The notes under the pieces: model-generated
The model's input: the letters and a program-made list of their open reading frames with translations, nothing else
What the model was told of the DNA's origin: nothing
The model's database searches: none
Program-made: the position numbers and the translations under genes
DNA from: a virus
Length of the DNA stretch: 64,000 nucleotides
IMG/VR virus record: IMGVR_UViG_3300023240_001391
Span: 16,554-80,553 of that record
Reading direction: 5' to 3' (one strand)
Shown here: in pieces, positions 7,688 through 15,803 of the stretch
How positions within the stretch are numbered: position 1 is the stretch's first letter
How the letters are laid out: each line of letters starts with the position of its first letter

Positions 7688-7828
7688 GTGTGGGATGAAG
7701 ATGAAGTATATACATTATGCTTAAAGTCATATCTACGGGGTCTTTCAGATGCATCATCACATTTCTTTAAAGAAACATTTAGTAAACTTATAGAAGTTCT
7801 TATGTCGAAGAAGTTAACAAAATCTTAA
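7688..7828 (+). CDS. Possible small protein with GTG start
   Basis: The frame is open from about 7637 to 7828 without an ATG near its beginning. A GTG at 7688 gives 46 residues (VWDEDEVYTLCLKSYLRGL...). The composition looks protein-like and it fills an otherwise empty 240-base gap. A ribosomal frameshift product of the previous gene is an alternative. Confidence 0.35.
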   Translation: MWDEDEVYTLCLKSYLRGLSDASSHFFKETFSKLIEVLMSKKLTKS

Positions 7829-7838
7829 CATAGGAGAT

Positions 7839-7868
7839 TTGGATACCTCATTTAAGTTCCGTACATTG
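7839..7868 (+). promoter_or_regulatory. Host-type promoter
   Basis: The -33 TTTGG is centred at 7840 and the -7 TACATTG at 7862-7868, 20-nt gap, preceded by TTAACAAAATCTTAACAT. It drives QWDF copies 5 to 8. The leader CTCTGTAATGATTAATAA recurs at the promoters near 22190 and 30920. Confidence 0.75.
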
Positions 7869-7905
7869 CCTCTGTAATGATTAATAATCATCTAATAATA
7901 AAGAT

Positions 7906-8211
7906 ATGGTATTAAATGATATGGTGAATACGATTTTAACAAAACGACAATGGGATTTTATAAAATGGGCCGCTGATAACGATCACAATCAATTCTATAG
8001 TGGTGATTTCAGAGTAGAACTGAAAAACACACCCATCTTTCTACCAACCGAAGTCATAGAAATTAGATTAATATCTGGTTCTGGAGAAAAAGAACGTAGT
8101 TATACCTTTTACGCTCGTGATACAGAGTATATCGATTCTCTCATTAGATCTGACATGATATTCGCACTAAAAAGAATGTGGAATTATCATCGAAGAAATG
8201 GAAACATATAA
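7906..8211 (+). CDS. QWDF paralogue family protein, copy 5
   Basis: 101 residues. ILTKRQWDFIKWA at residues 10-22 and MIFALKRMWNYH near the C-terminus. First gene behind its own promoter. Copies 5, 6 and 7 share the identical block LTKRQWDFI, so they are the most recently duplicated set. Confidence 0.85.
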   Translation: MVLNDMVNTILTKRQWDFIKWAADNDHNQFYSGDFRVELKNTPIFLPTEVIEIRLISGSGEKERSYTFYARDTEYIDSLIRSDMIFALKRMWNYHRRNGNI

Positions 8212-8222
8212 TTAATTATATA

Positions 8223-8519
8223 ATGACGGTAATGCCTGATTTAACAAAACGACAGTGGGATTTTATAAATAGCAACCACCCAATGTGCTTGCCACCTTAC
8301 TTTGGCCGTGATTTCGATTTGATCTCCAAGATTAAATATTTATCACCCTTAAACATAAGGGTTATAGAACTTGAATTAAGAATTGGCACGGGGGAATATG
8401 AATCTAGTAGAACACTCATTACTGCCGATCCAGTAGATGGAACCACTCATATTCCAGATAATTTCAAAACAGCACTAAGAGAAATGTGGGATTTTCACAA
8501 CCTATATGGTAACATATAA
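8223..8519 (+). CDS. QWDF paralogue family protein, copy 6
   Basis: 98 residues from the ATG at 8223; an upstream in-frame ATG overlaps copy 5 and adds unrelated residues. DLTKRQWDFINSN is at the N-terminus, and GTTHIPDNFKTALREMWDF at the C-terminus is nearly the same as in copy 7. Confidence 0.85.
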   Translation: MTVMPDLTKRQWDFINSNHPMCLPPYFGRDFDLISKIKYLSPLNIRVIELELRIGTGEYESSRTLITADPVDGTTHIPDNFKTALREMWDFHNLYGNI

Positions 8520-8526
8520 TAATTTT

Positions 8527-8835
8527 ATGAGCATGGTAATGAGTACTCCTTTAACAAAACGACAGTGGGATTTTATAAAGAACTATCATAAAGCGACACA
8601 TAATAGTGGTGTTTACTATGGTGTTGAGTTCACTCTAATCTTTAGGATTTCACATACACCAACCAATTATAGCTATATGGTGGAAGTTGAATTAATAACT
8701 GATGGTAATGGTAGTAAATTCAGTAAAAGACTGAGTTTTTGCGATCCCACTCAAGGAACCACTCATATTCCAGATGATATGAAATCCGCCCTAAGAAAAA
8801 TGTGGGATTATCTTAACCCAATTTTCGATAAATAA
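8527..8835 (+). CDS. QWDF paralogue family protein, copy 7
   Basis: 102 residues from the ATG at 8527. PLTKRQWDFIKNY at the N-terminus and GTTHIPDDMKSALRKMWDY at the C-terminus. It is clearly a recent duplicate of copy 6 at both ends with a divergent middle. Confidence 0.85.
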   Translation: MSMVMSTPLTKRQWDFIKNYHKATHNSGVYYGVEFTLIFRISHTPTNYSYMVEVELITDGNGSKFSKRLSFCDPTQGTTHIPDDMKSALRKMWDYLNPIFDK

Positions 8836-8845
8836 TAGTTTTCTT

Positions 8846-9139
8846 ATGAATGATAGAGCAACAGCTGAATATTTAACCTCAACACAGTGGGATTTCTTAG
8901 AGATGTTGATGAAGAGTGGTTGGAATTTCCTTCCTCTAAATGGTAATGAATATATTAAAATAGAATGGGTCGATTTCCCCCCAACTGAAATGATGTTAGA
9001 TATTATTTTATTAATTGATGGTGTAGTTAAATATCAATGGAGAATAGGCCGATATTTGGCCAATTCTAATCAATATCTGGAGCATAATTTGAGAATGACA
9101 CTTAGAGACTTATGGGATGAAGTTAATGGTAATAAATAA
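8846..9139 (+). CDS. QWDF paralogue family protein, copy 8
   Basis: 97 residues. YLTSTQWDFLEML at the N-terminus and LRMTLRDLWDEV at the C-terminus. Last copy of the tandem series, starting 10 bases after copy 7. Confidence 0.85.
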   Translation: MNDRATAEYLTSTQWDFLEMLMKSGWNFLPLNGNEYIKIEWVDFPPTEMMLDIILLIDGVVKYQWRIGRYLANSNQYLEHNLRMTLRDLWDEVNGNK

Positions 9140-9156
9140 ATGAAAACAAAGTTAAA

Positions 9157-9399
9157 ATGGAAATAATAGCAGAATTAATGGGAATTGGTATTGGGGCAAT
9201 TTTAGTTGGGGTGGTATTTCTAATATTCATCCCATATCGAGTGGGTGAATTTTTAGTATATAATTATATTGGTAAACCGCATGGTGCAAGCGATAATATG
9301 AAGTGGATATATAAATACTTAATAGGATTGGTCGCGGTTGTGATTTTAACATCAGTTTGTTTGGGTGTTGGGTATGGATTAATAGAATTAATAAAATGA
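9157..9399 (+). CDS. Small membrane protein
   Basis: An 80-residue protein with two clear membrane helices (about residues 5-26 and 52-75) joined by a polar loop (YIGKPHGASDNMKWIY). The stop overlaps the next ATG (ATGA). Function unknown. Confidence 0.7.
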   Translation: MEIIAELMGIGIGAILVGVVFLIFIPYRVGEFLVYNYIGKPHGASDNMKWIYKYLIGLVAVVILTSVCLGVGYGLIELIK

Positions 9400-9689
9400 G
9401 CGGATTAAAAGAAAAAATAGAAAGGCACCTTGAGTGGGCAAATAAAAGGCTTAAACTTCAAGGAAAAGAGTTAGATGAAACTCAGATTGAGATATTGCAG
9501 TTTGCTATAGTAAGTGGGTTCACATGCTTAACAGATAAGCAATTCAGTGAGGATATTGAAGAAGCAATTCGAGATGGTGAGATGGTTTCTTACGGGCCCG
9601 AAGGGGCCTACGACTATTTTAGTCAAGAAATTGCATTGGATAATGTTATGGGAGCGATCAATGATCGGTTAAGTGGTACAAATGAATAA
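9396..9689 (+). CDS. Hypothetical protein
   Basis: 97 residues from the ATG at 9396, which overlaps the previous stop; an earlier in-frame ATG lies inside the membrane-protein gene. Mostly helical and charged, no recognised motif. Confidence 0.7.
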   Translation: MSGLKEKIERHLEWANKRLKLQGKELDETQIEILQFAIVSGFTCLTDKQFSEDIEEAIRDGEMVSYGPEGAYDYFSQEIALDNVMGAINDRLSGTNE

Positions 9690-9707
9690 ATTTAAAAAGA
9701 GTCAGAA

Positions 9708-9917
9708 ATGAAAAAGTATTATTTCATAAATTATGCAATTGATATACCAGGTCAACGTATTTACTATGGTAGGGATTTGGTAGATCAAACCCCATTCCAA
9801 TATGCGATGCATTATACAGAGCTCAATGGTCTTTCTAAAAAAAGAATCATCCTATCCTCTTATGAGATAGAACCTAGTGAATATAGAATGTATAAAGAAT
9901 TAATAAACGATGAGTAA
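9708..9917 (+). CDS. Small hypothetical protein
   Basis: A 69-residue soluble protein rich in Tyr (MKKYYFINYAID...). It overlaps the next ORF by 8 bases. No family recognised. Confidence 0.65.
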   Translation: MKKYYFINYAIDIPGQRIYYGRDLVDQTPFQYAMHYTELNGLSKKRIILSSYEIEPSEYRMYKELINDE

Positions 9918-10089
9918 AATGGAGAAAGTAATAGAACTTAAAGAGACCCATCTAAGACGAATTAGAACAGTTAACAAAATGATAGATAACCCATTGACTC
10001 CAAAAGAACGTAGAGATAGATTGGAAGCAAAACTACACACTTACAAATGCTTTATAGTAGAACTAGAGGATATATGTGGGGATCAATAA
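9910..10089 (+). CDS. Small coiled-coil-like protein
   Basis: A 59-codon ATG ORF overlapping the previous stop. The product is highly charged and helical, with Leu spacing of a coiled coil (MEKVIELKETHLRRIRTVNK). It ends just before a promoter, consistent with being last in its operon. Confidence 0.6.
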   Translation: MSKMEKVIELKETHLRRIRTVNKMIDNPLTPKERRDRLEAKLHTYKCFIVELEDICGDQ

Positions 10090-10122
10090 GAAGATTCCTT
10101 AACATAACCTTAACATTGAAAA

Positions 10123-10154
10123 TTAGGCTTAGTGTACTCAATTTCGTATTTTTG
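10123..10154 (+). promoter_or_regulatory. Host-type promoter with shared leader
   Basis: The -33 TTAGG is at 10123 and a perfect -7 TATTTTTG at 10147-10154, 19-nt gap. Downstream comes TGTTGGGTTG, the start of the conserved leader seen at seven other promoters in the window. Confidence 0.8.
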
Positions 10155-10198
10155 TCTTGTTGGGTTGATAACGAAGTCAGCTCGTTAATTTAAGAATT

Positions 10199-10405
10199 AT
10201 GATAGTAGATCAAAAGCAAAGTGCCATTAAAGAAATTAGAAGTAAATCAATTCAGACGGAGGCGGTTGTAGAATCTATACATCCTGAACGTTATACTCAT
10301 GAAGATGAGGAACTAAACGAAATATACGATGATGTCATCATATACGATGACTTTCCTGAACTCTACGAAGATGATGGGTATCTAGGATTGGATACCGATT
10401 ACTAA
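10199..10405 (+). CDS. Small very acidic protein
   Basis: A 68-residue protein whose second half is almost entirely acidic or aromatic (EDEELNEIYDDVIIYDDF). First gene behind a strong promoter. Acidity of this kind is common in phage DNA-mimic inhibitors, but no homology supports that here. Confidence 0.7.
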   Translation: MIVDQKQSAIKEIRSKSIQTEAVVESIHPERYTHEDEELNEIYDDVIIYDDFPELYEDDGYLGLDTDY

Positions 10406-10431
10406 TATTAGTAACCCAATAAAAAGAAATT

Positions 10432-10944
10432 ATGAAAGCTAATAAAATAAAAAAAGACGTAAACTCATTTCGATTGAAAGCAATCAATGTGGCTTGTGCT
10501 ACTTCGGGATATCAACCATCGTGTGTTGAATATGTATCACTCGATGAAGATGGTATTCGTGTGGTTTTCGACAACCCATTTGGTTTTGGTGATGATGACT
10601 ACGATACAGATACTATCGGTGTTTTATATGAAGATTTAGATAGAGATATCTTCGAACTTATTATAGAACGTATCAAAAATGAGGAAGAAACAAAAGAGCT
10701 TGCTAAAGAAGCAGAAGTGAGTACAAAGATGAATACTAAAGAGAATGAAATAATGCTTCTTAAAGAAGATTTAGAATGTGTTCATATGTACTTAGATGAT
10801 ATGGACACACCGAGGAAGGATGTTAATGGTAATGTGTATAGTATCGTTGGTAGAATTGAATGTAATAGGAGTGAGCAAATATCAAAAGATAATTTTATAA
10901 AGGCGGTACATACCCTAGGTTTATTTTCATATAAAACGAAATGA
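10432..10944 (+). CDS. Acidic hypothetical protein
   Basis: A 170-residue acidic protein (runs such as GFGDDDYDTDTIG and DDMDTPRKD). The C-terminal third (YSIVGRIECNRSEQISKD) may be a small separate domain. Second gene of the 10.2 kb operon. No family recognised. Confidence 0.75.
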   Translation: MKANKIKKDVNSFRLKAINVACATSGYQPSCVEYVSLDEDGIRVVFDNPFGFGDDDYDTDTIGVLYEDLDRDIFELIIERIKNEEETKELAKEAEVSTKMNTKENEIMLLKEDLECVHMYLDDMDTPRKDVNGNVYSIVGRIECNRSEQISKDNFIKAVHTLGLFSYKTK

Positions 10945-10945
10945 T

Positions 10946-11206
10946 ATGACACCATTAGAAAAAGCAAAAGAGCTAATAGAGCACTATAAGCAGATACATG
11001 ATACTGATTATGAAATGGAAGCTTATGGAATGATCCCTTTAATGAAGAAACATGAACTTAGTGAATGTGCTAATATATGTGTGGATATGATAATAAAGAC
11101 ATTAAATGGGCCACAGTTCCAATATAAAGTGAAATCCGAGATAGATTATTGGAATGAGGTGAAGGTGGAGATATCAACTTTTGAAGACCGTTTTACATCA
11201 TTGTGA
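10946..11206 (+). CDS. Hypothetical helical protein
   Basis: An 86-residue protein starting MTPLEKAKELIEHYKQI, a start seen in many small phage helical proteins that often pair helices around a conserved ALxxCxxxID core. Here the corresponding part is ECANICVDMIIKTL. Starts one base after the previous stop. Function unknown. Confidence 0.7.
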   Translation: MTPLEKAKELIEHYKQIHDTDYEMEAYGMIPLMKKHELSECANICVDMIIKTLNGPQFQYKVKSEIDYWNEVKVEISTFEDRFTSL

Positions 11207-11217
11207 AATTGCAGGGA

Positions 11218-11412
11218 ATGATAAAAAGAATAAATTGTAAACACAATGACAATGGGGCTTGGTGTACTAACATCAATGTTAAACGATCATTATTTGGTAT
11301 TGGAGCAAGATGTTGTTCAGAGTATAATGATAAAGAATGTAATCTAAAGGAGTTAAGAGCAAAGAAAGGAAACCCACCACCAAGACCGACATCAATTAAA
11401 ATAGATAAATAA
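11218..11412 (+). CDS. Cysteine-rich small protein
   Basis: 64 residues from the ATG at 11218 (a GTG at 11203 overlapping the previous stop is an alternative start). Four or five cysteines are arranged as INCKHND, WCTNINVKRSLFG, ARCCSEY and KECN, which suggests a small metal-binding knuckle. From memory this resembles a small phage family with WCTNxxVKRSLxGxGARxC. Function unknown. Confidence 0.65.
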   Translation: MIKRINCKHNDNGAWCTNINVKRSLFGIGARCCSEYNDKECNLKELRAKKGNPPPRPTSIKIDK

Positions 11413-11444
11413 AAGAATAAAAACTAACATAAAAACAAAGACAA

Positions 11445-11675
11445 ATGGGAAAAGTTATTTTTATAGGTGAAGGGCCTACAGGTGAAAAGCCAGTTGAGTT
11501 TACGCATCGTTCAAATGGAACGACGGGTTGGGTTAAATTGAGTACCACACCAATAATTCGTGGGCAAGTAATATACCTTGGCGCGTGTGATTATGATGGT
11601 GATATGTTTGCGGTGAAATGGGATTCAGGGTCTATTGACATTTATAAAGGACACCTCAATTCAGGAAATTTCTAA
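11445..11675 (+). CDS. Small hypothetical protein
   Basis: A 76-residue beta-rich protein (GKVIFIGEGPTGEKPVEF...). Residues around GQVIYLGACDYDGDMFAVKW look like an SH3-like or OB-like small barrel. No family recognised. Confidence 0.65.
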   Translation: MGKVIFIGEGPTGEKPVEFTHRSNGTTGWVKLSTTPIIRGQVIYLGACDYDGDMFAVKWDSGSIDIYKGHLNSGNF

Positions 11676-11687
11676 GCAAAAGATAAA

Positions 11688-12095
11688 ATGAAAGATACAC
11701 TTATAGAATTTGAAACCGCAAGGTTAGCTAAAGAAAAAGGGTTTAAAAATAAAAGTAATTATTACAATGGTGCTGGAGAGTTAATAATTCCTAATCATAA
11801 CCATTCTAATAATATGATGCAAAGATTTAGATTTGAAGCACCAACTCAATCATTATTACAGAAATGGTTAAGAAAAAAATATGATATTTATGTTGAAGTA
11901 GCTCTAGATTATGGATACTATAACGATGCCGATGTAAAAGAAACCTATGGCATTCATGGATTTGTGTTTGAAATAGTAAATAAAGGCAAGGAAAAAACCG
12001 AGGATTCTCAGCTTTATAAAACATACGAAGAAGCATTAGAGAAAGGATTAATGGAAGCATTAAAAATAATAGATATTCAAACAAATAACAACTAA
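11688..12095 (+). CDS. Conserved-looking hypothetical protein
   Basis: A 135-residue protein with the pattern ETARLAKEKGF ... TQSLLQKWLRKKYDIYVEV ... YEEALEKGLMEAL, familiar from small Bacteroidetes phage proteins of unknown function in which a short helix, a Q-x-x-LxxWLRE segment and a C-terminal helix recur. No catalytic residues can be named. Confidence 0.7.
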   Translation: MKDTLIEFETARLAKEKGFKNKSNYYNGAGELIIPNHNHSNNMMQRFRFEAPTQSLLQKWLRKKYDIYVEVALDYGYYNDADVKETYGIHGFVFEIVNKGKEKTEDSQLYKTYEEALEKGLMEALKIIDIQTNNN

Positions 12096-12106
12096 CAACT
12101 AACAGT

Positions 12107-12319
12107 ATGGACAAGTTCAATCAGTTAACAGATGAATGTATATCAAGATCCCTTAATTGTTCAATAACTTATCAAAGGATAAACGACTTCTCAGTTGAAA
12201 TATACAAGGGTTATGGATCTAACTATGGAATAGTATTTTACACCGATGGTCATATTAATCCAAAAAAGGCTATTAAAAAAGCATTACAATTTCTTTCGAA
12301 GCGAACAGGAGTAGAGTAG
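12107..12319 (+). CDS. Small hypothetical protein
   Basis: A 70-residue soluble protein. It starts 11 bases after the previous gene and is the last gene before the repeat-rich gap. No family recognised. Confidence 0.6.
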   Translation: MDKFNQLTDECISRSLNCSITYQRINDFSVEIYKGYGSNYGIVFYTDGHINPKKAIKKALQFLSKRTGVE

Positions 12320-12616
12320 AGAGTGCATCGGAATTAGCAGATGGGGACATAGTTGTAGCATAAATCAACGATATCTATCAGAATACATACATATACCACT
12401 CATAAAGAGATATTACGAAAACGAGTCATATATGTGTGTTTACGTTATTCATAATTTTAGGGGATTGTTATTATCAGACTAATAATATATCAGTACATTC
12501 ATTGCGGATATGACAATCTCCATTAAAAAACAACAAAGGGTATGGTAAGGGTGGGAACACTAAACCATTCAGGAATAGGGTAGCATACTACACATTCTTT
12601 TCGATTTGGCAAAAAA

Positions 12617-13632
12617 AATCCAATAGAAAAACTCTATTAGCTGATAGACACCCTCTATCACGTCAATTTACATAGATATTATCTATCACATAGACAGCCT
12701 CTATGGATATTCCCGTGCCGCAAATCCTGTATTGATAGTATGTAACTGCTGATTATCAGTGAGTTAGACTACTTTGATGGCTTATAGGGATAGAATCAAA
12801 ATCGCAATTAGGGCCATCCAGTGGGGTTTCGGTGCATAATTCACTATTTTGGGGTGATTCATATAGATAAATAGTATGAGAATCTGAGCCATCAAAAGAA
12901 AATGGCTTAATAATTTGGCTATTTCAATTATTATTCGTACCTTTGTAGGGAATTTGGTGTTAATTTTCGAAAATCGGTAGGAATCCAATAATGACTAAAG
13001 ATTAATTTGGCCATTTCAACTATTATTCGTATCTTTAGAGGGGGGCTTGATGCTAAATTTATTATAAAACAACCAATACAGGCGATCTATTGGGGTGGAG
13101 ACTACTTTGATGGCTTATAGAGACGAGGAAATTGTTTAGAAATCCAAAATGGCTATATATCACCCTCTGACTATGCTGCGACATCAATAAAATCTATTAG
13201 AAATCCAATAGAGTGGTGTGATTATCAGTATATTACAGTAATCAGAATGGCATAAGAATCCAATAGTATCTCAGTGCGCCGTAGGAATCCAATAATGACT
13301 AATTATTGATTTGGATATCTCAATTATTTTTCGTAACTTAGGATGGGATGGTCATGCGACTGAATTATTAATATGGCATGGGAATCCAATAATGACTAAA
13401 GATTAATTTGGCCATTTCAATTATTTTTCGTAACTTAGGATGGGATGGTCATGCGACTTAATTTGTGATCTGCCGTAGGAATCCAATAATGGCTAAAGAT
13501 TGATAGGAATCCAATAGTGGTTATCTATTAATAGGAATCCAATAATGGCTAAAAATTGATTTGGCCATCTCGATTATTTTTCGTAACTTTGGATGGGACG
13601 GTCACCTCACGTGTCCAGTTGGGAATCCAATA
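12617..13632 (+). repeat. GGAATCCAATA direct repeats
   Basis: AATCCAATA occurs at 12617, 12982, 13202, 13257, 13286, 13383, 13480, 13508, 13536 and 13624. Seven of these are GGAATCCAATA, six followed by ATG(A/G)CTAA. All are on the same strand with irregular spacing of 28-365 bases. They resemble iterons in number and orientation, but several also sit just upstream of the promoter units. Confidence 0.85.
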
Positions 13633-13679
13633 ATGGCTAAAAATTGATTTGGTTAATTCAATTATTTTTCGTAACTTTG
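12913..13679 (+). promoter_or_regulatory. Array of six repeated host-type promoters
   Basis: The six TTTGG/-7 pairs are 12913/TACCTTTG 12938, 13006/TATCTTTA 13030, 13310/TAACTTAG 13334, 13407/TAACTTAG 13431, 13560/TAACTTTG 13584 and 13648/TAACTTTG 13672. All have a 19-20 nt gap. Four are followed by GGATGGGAYGGTCA, the likely transcript start. None precedes a gene closely, so they should make short non-coding transcripts. Confidence 0.75.
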
Positions 13680-13778
13680 GATGGGACGGTCACTACCCGT
13701 ATCCCGACCGATCGATACATAACAAATTATAATATTATATAACATGAATATATCGATATCATCTATTCGCATTATAAA

Positions 13779-13809
13779 TTAGGTAATTATTGATATTATC
13801 CGTATATTG
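13779..13809 (+). promoter_or_regulatory. Host-type promoter
   Basis: The -33 TTAGG is at 13779 and the -7 TATATTG at 13803-13809, 19-nt gap. It serves the genes starting at 13896, giving a leader of about 80 bases. Confidence 0.75.
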
Positions 13810-13895
13810 CAATGTAAGATTGAGAAATCGTTAAGAGAGAAAGTTAAGAGAGTGTTATTAAGTTTATAAACCACACTAACTAAATTGATTAAACT

Positions 13896-14072
13896 ATGAG
13901 AGTAACAATATCAATCGGAGATCGAATTTATGAGCAAGGAACTCATCGATCAGCACTCATATATGAAGTGATTAGTCCAACTCATAGTGTGCCAGTCTTT
14001 GATCCTACAGTGGAGCAACGAAGATTATTAAGAATTGAAGTATTGAATTTAGAAACTAATCCAAAACGATAA
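13896..14072 (+). CDS. Small hypothetical protein
   Basis: A 58-codon ATG ORF behind a good promoter. The product (MRVTISIGDRIYEQGTHRSA...) reads as a small beta-rich soluble protein. The stop overlaps the next start (TAATG). No family recognised. Confidence 0.65.
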   Translation: MRVTISIGDRIYEQGTHRSALIYEVISPTHSVPVFDPTVEQRRLLRIEVLNLETNPKR

Positions 14073-14254
14073 TGAACACTCCAAAACTTTCATTAAACCA
14101 ACTCAAGTCTAATTACCTTTTGTTACGAGGTCAATACCTTTCCACTGCACCAATGAATGAAATCGAAATTGACACTCTATGGTCAACATGGGCAGAACTT
14201 CAAAAGTTAGGTTGGAATTGGGCTAAGATCGAAGATAGCCAACTAAGAGATTAA
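14072..14254 (+). CDS. Small hypothetical protein
   Basis: 60 residues, start overlapping the previous stop. A helical Leu/Trp-rich sequence (LWSTWAELQKLGWNWAKI). Last gene before the next promoter. Confidence 0.65.
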   Translation: MNTPKLSLNQLKSNYLLLRGQYLSTAPMNEIEIDTLWSTWAELQKLGWNWAKIEDSQLRD

Positions 14255-14278
14255 TTAACAATTTGGTAACATACTAAA

Positions 14279-14310
14279 TTAGGATATCATATCATCTATT
14301 ATTACCTTAG
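14279..14310 (+). promoter_or_regulatory. Host-type promoter with shared leader
   Basis: The upstream element AACAATTTGGTAACATACTA precedes a -33 TTAGG (14279) and a -7 TACCTTAG (14303-14310), 19-nt gap. The leader TGTTGGGTTGAGAGAGTAAT is the repeated 5' leader of this phage. Confidence 0.8.
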
Positions 14311-14360
14311 TGGTGTTGGGTTGAGAGAGTAATCCTTCCCAATTAAAAATCATCAGAATT

Positions 14361-14681
14361 ATGGAAAAGCTAATGAGATCATCAAATGGAGATTACAACT
14401 ATCACTTTCGATGGTGTAACGAAGAAGGTTTCTACGTTGGATTTAATGATGTATGGGCACCTAATAAAAAAGTGGCTGTGAAATTAGCGAGGGCTATGGA
14501 AACCAAAGCACATTGGGCAGCATGGGATGGGATGAAATACATTACAGTTCCAAATGAAATTGTGAATGGTGAGCATTGCTTCCGTATGAAAGGGATGTAT
14601 GTAGTGACTAGCTCGATGAAGCGAGCAACACACAAACATTCAAAATTGATGACTCGAATAGGTAATATGTTAACTTATTAA
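14361..14681 (+). CDS. Hypothetical basic protein
   Basis: A 106-residue Trp- and Lys-rich protein (FRWCNEEGFYVGFNDVW, AMETKAHWAAWDGMKY). Nucleic-acid binding is possible from composition only. First gene behind the 14.3 kb promoter. Confidence 0.7.
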   Translation: MEKLMRSSNGDYNYHFRWCNEEGFYVGFNDVWAPNKKVAVKLARAMETKAHWAAWDGMKYITVPNEIVNGEHCFRMKGMYVVTSSMKRATHKHSKLMTRIGNMLTY

Positions 14682-14688
14682 AACAACT

Positions 14689-14877
14689 ATGATAAGATAT
14701 ATAGTAAAGGACGTTGAAAAAAACAAGTATTACGCTGGGGATAGTTACGGCTGTGGTTGGTGTGATAGGCAGAGAATGGCTGACACATTTGAAACTAAAG
14801 AACTTGCAATGATTTTTTTAGATGGAGAGCCTTACTCATGGTATGCAATTGAAGAAATTTACATAGTATGTCGTTAG
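14689..14877 (+). CDS. Small hypothetical protein
   Basis: A 62-residue protein (MIRYIVKDVEKNKYYAGD) with CGWC, a possible redox or metal-binding pair, in the middle. Starts 7 bases after the previous stop. Confidence 0.65.
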   Translation: MIRYIVKDVEKNKYYAGDSYGCGWCDRQRMADTFETKELAMIFLDGEPYSWYAIEEIYIVCR

Positions 14878-14909
14878 TATTAAACTTAACAATTTGGTAA
14901 CATACTAAA

Positions 14910-14941
14910 TTAGGATATGATAACAGCTACCCGTACCTTAG
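14910..14941 (+). promoter_or_regulatory. Host-type promoter with shared leader
   Basis: The -33 TTAGG is at 14910 and the -7 TACCTTAG at 14934-14941, 19-nt gap, with the same AACAATTTGGTAACATACTA upstream element. Leader TGTTGGGTTGGGGAAGTAAC. Confidence 0.8.
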
Positions 14942-14988
14942 TGGTGTTGGGTTGGGGAAGTAACCCCCTCATTTAAAAACTATCAGAT

Positions 14989-15228
14989 ATGAATTTTAAA
15001 CCACTATATCAATTTTGCGACAAGTACGATATTCCACTATCCGAAGCGACTTCTATTACCAACTTGACACTTATCGTAAATAACCGAGTGATGTCAAATC
15101 TAAGTGATATGCACGGTCTTATACCAACACACAGTAAGCTAAATGCAATGAAGGATTTTATTTCAGCATTTAACACAGCAATCAAAGTAGCAACGTGTAC
15201 CAACATATACCAACGTTCACATAATTAA
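14989..15228 (+). CDS. Hypothetical helical protein
   Basis: A 79-residue, probably all-helical protein (MNFKPLYQFCDKYDIPLSEA). First gene behind the 14.9 kb promoter. No family recognised. Confidence 0.65.
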   Translation: MNFKPLYQFCDKYDIPLSEATSITNLTLIVNNRVMSNLSDMHGLIPTHSKLNAMKDFISAFNTAIKVATCTNIYQRSHN

Positions 15229-15240
15229 AAATTCAAAAAT

Positions 15241-15513
15241 ATGACATTTAAAGACTTTTTAAAAAAGCATGATTTTACTCCAATGGATTTAGTAAATCCT
15301 GAGTTGATGGATATCATAGTAAACAGTTACGGTGCTGAGTGTAAAAATGAAGGCATGGTGGCGATATTAGATATTGTAGAGGAAAAGCAAACAGAAGTAG
15401 AGGCGGTATTAGATATTGTAGAGGGAAAGCAAAACGACCTAAAGGAAATCGAGGATACTGAGATATTCGATGATGATGCGGATTCAGCAATGTATAATCA
15501 CTACGTCAGTTAA
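15241..15513 (+). CDS. Acidic protein with internal repeat
   Basis: A 90-residue protein. Residues about 41-70 contain an imperfect duplication (ILDIVEEKQTEVEA then VLDIVEGKQNDLKE), followed by an acidic tail. Probably helical. No family recognised. Confidence 0.65.
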   Translation: MTFKDFLKKHDFTPMDLVNPELMDIIVNSYGAECKNEGMVAILDIVEEKQTEVEAVLDIVEGKQNDLKEIEDTEIFDDDADSAMYNHYVS

Positions 15514-15533
15514 CAATTTGGTAACATACTAAA

Positions 15534-15565
15534 TTAGGATATATCGAATATATTCATTATCTTTA
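15534..15565 (+). promoter_or_regulatory. Host-type promoter with shared leader
   Basis: The -33 TTAGG is at 15534 and the -7 TATCTTTA at 15558-15565, 19-nt gap. The upstream element AACAATTTGGTAACATACTA and the leader TGTTGGGTTGAGAGAGTAAT match the 14.3 kb promoter. Confidence 0.8.
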
Positions 15566-15612
15566 TTTTGTTGGGTTGAGAGAGTAATCCTTCCCATTTA
15601 AAAACCCCCATT

Positions 15613-15783
15613 ATGAAAGAAGTTATCAATAACATTGAAGTTGAGTTAAGTGGTTCGATAGTTTACATCAACAATCTCAATGGTGATTTGCTCAGAGCAA
15701 TCGATGTTAATCCCAATTCAGCGGTCACTGATTATAAGAACTTGGTAATTCGATTAAAGAAAGCTAACAAGCATTACATTTAA
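15613..15783 (+). CDS. Small hypothetical protein
   Basis: A 56-codon ATG ORF between two leader-type promoters. The product MKEVINNIEVELSGSIVYIN... looks like a small beta-alpha protein. It is the only gene of its transcription unit. Confidence 0.65.
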   Translation: MKEVINNIEVELSGSIVYINNLNGDLLRAIDVNPNSAVTDYKNLVIRLKKANKHYI

Positions 15784-15803
15784 CAATCTATTAACATTGG
15801 AAA

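Larger units (their letters stand above)
12320..13895. other. Gene-free repeat-rich region
   Basis: About 1.6 kb with no convincing ORF on either strand. From 12.6 kb on it holds ten or more copies of AATCCAATA (mostly GGAATCCAATAATGRCTAA) and six promoter-like units. It also holds a repeated segment ACTACTTTGATGGCTTATAG (12768 and 13103). The part 12320-12600 shows no clear signal. An origin of replication or a small-RNA locus are both possible. Confidence 0.7.

Noticed and set aside
12617-13632. The repeats as a CRISPR array
   Set aside because: Units are 9-20 bases with irregular spacing (28 to 365 bases), spacers are not of equal length, and promoters are embedded in them. No cas gene is present.
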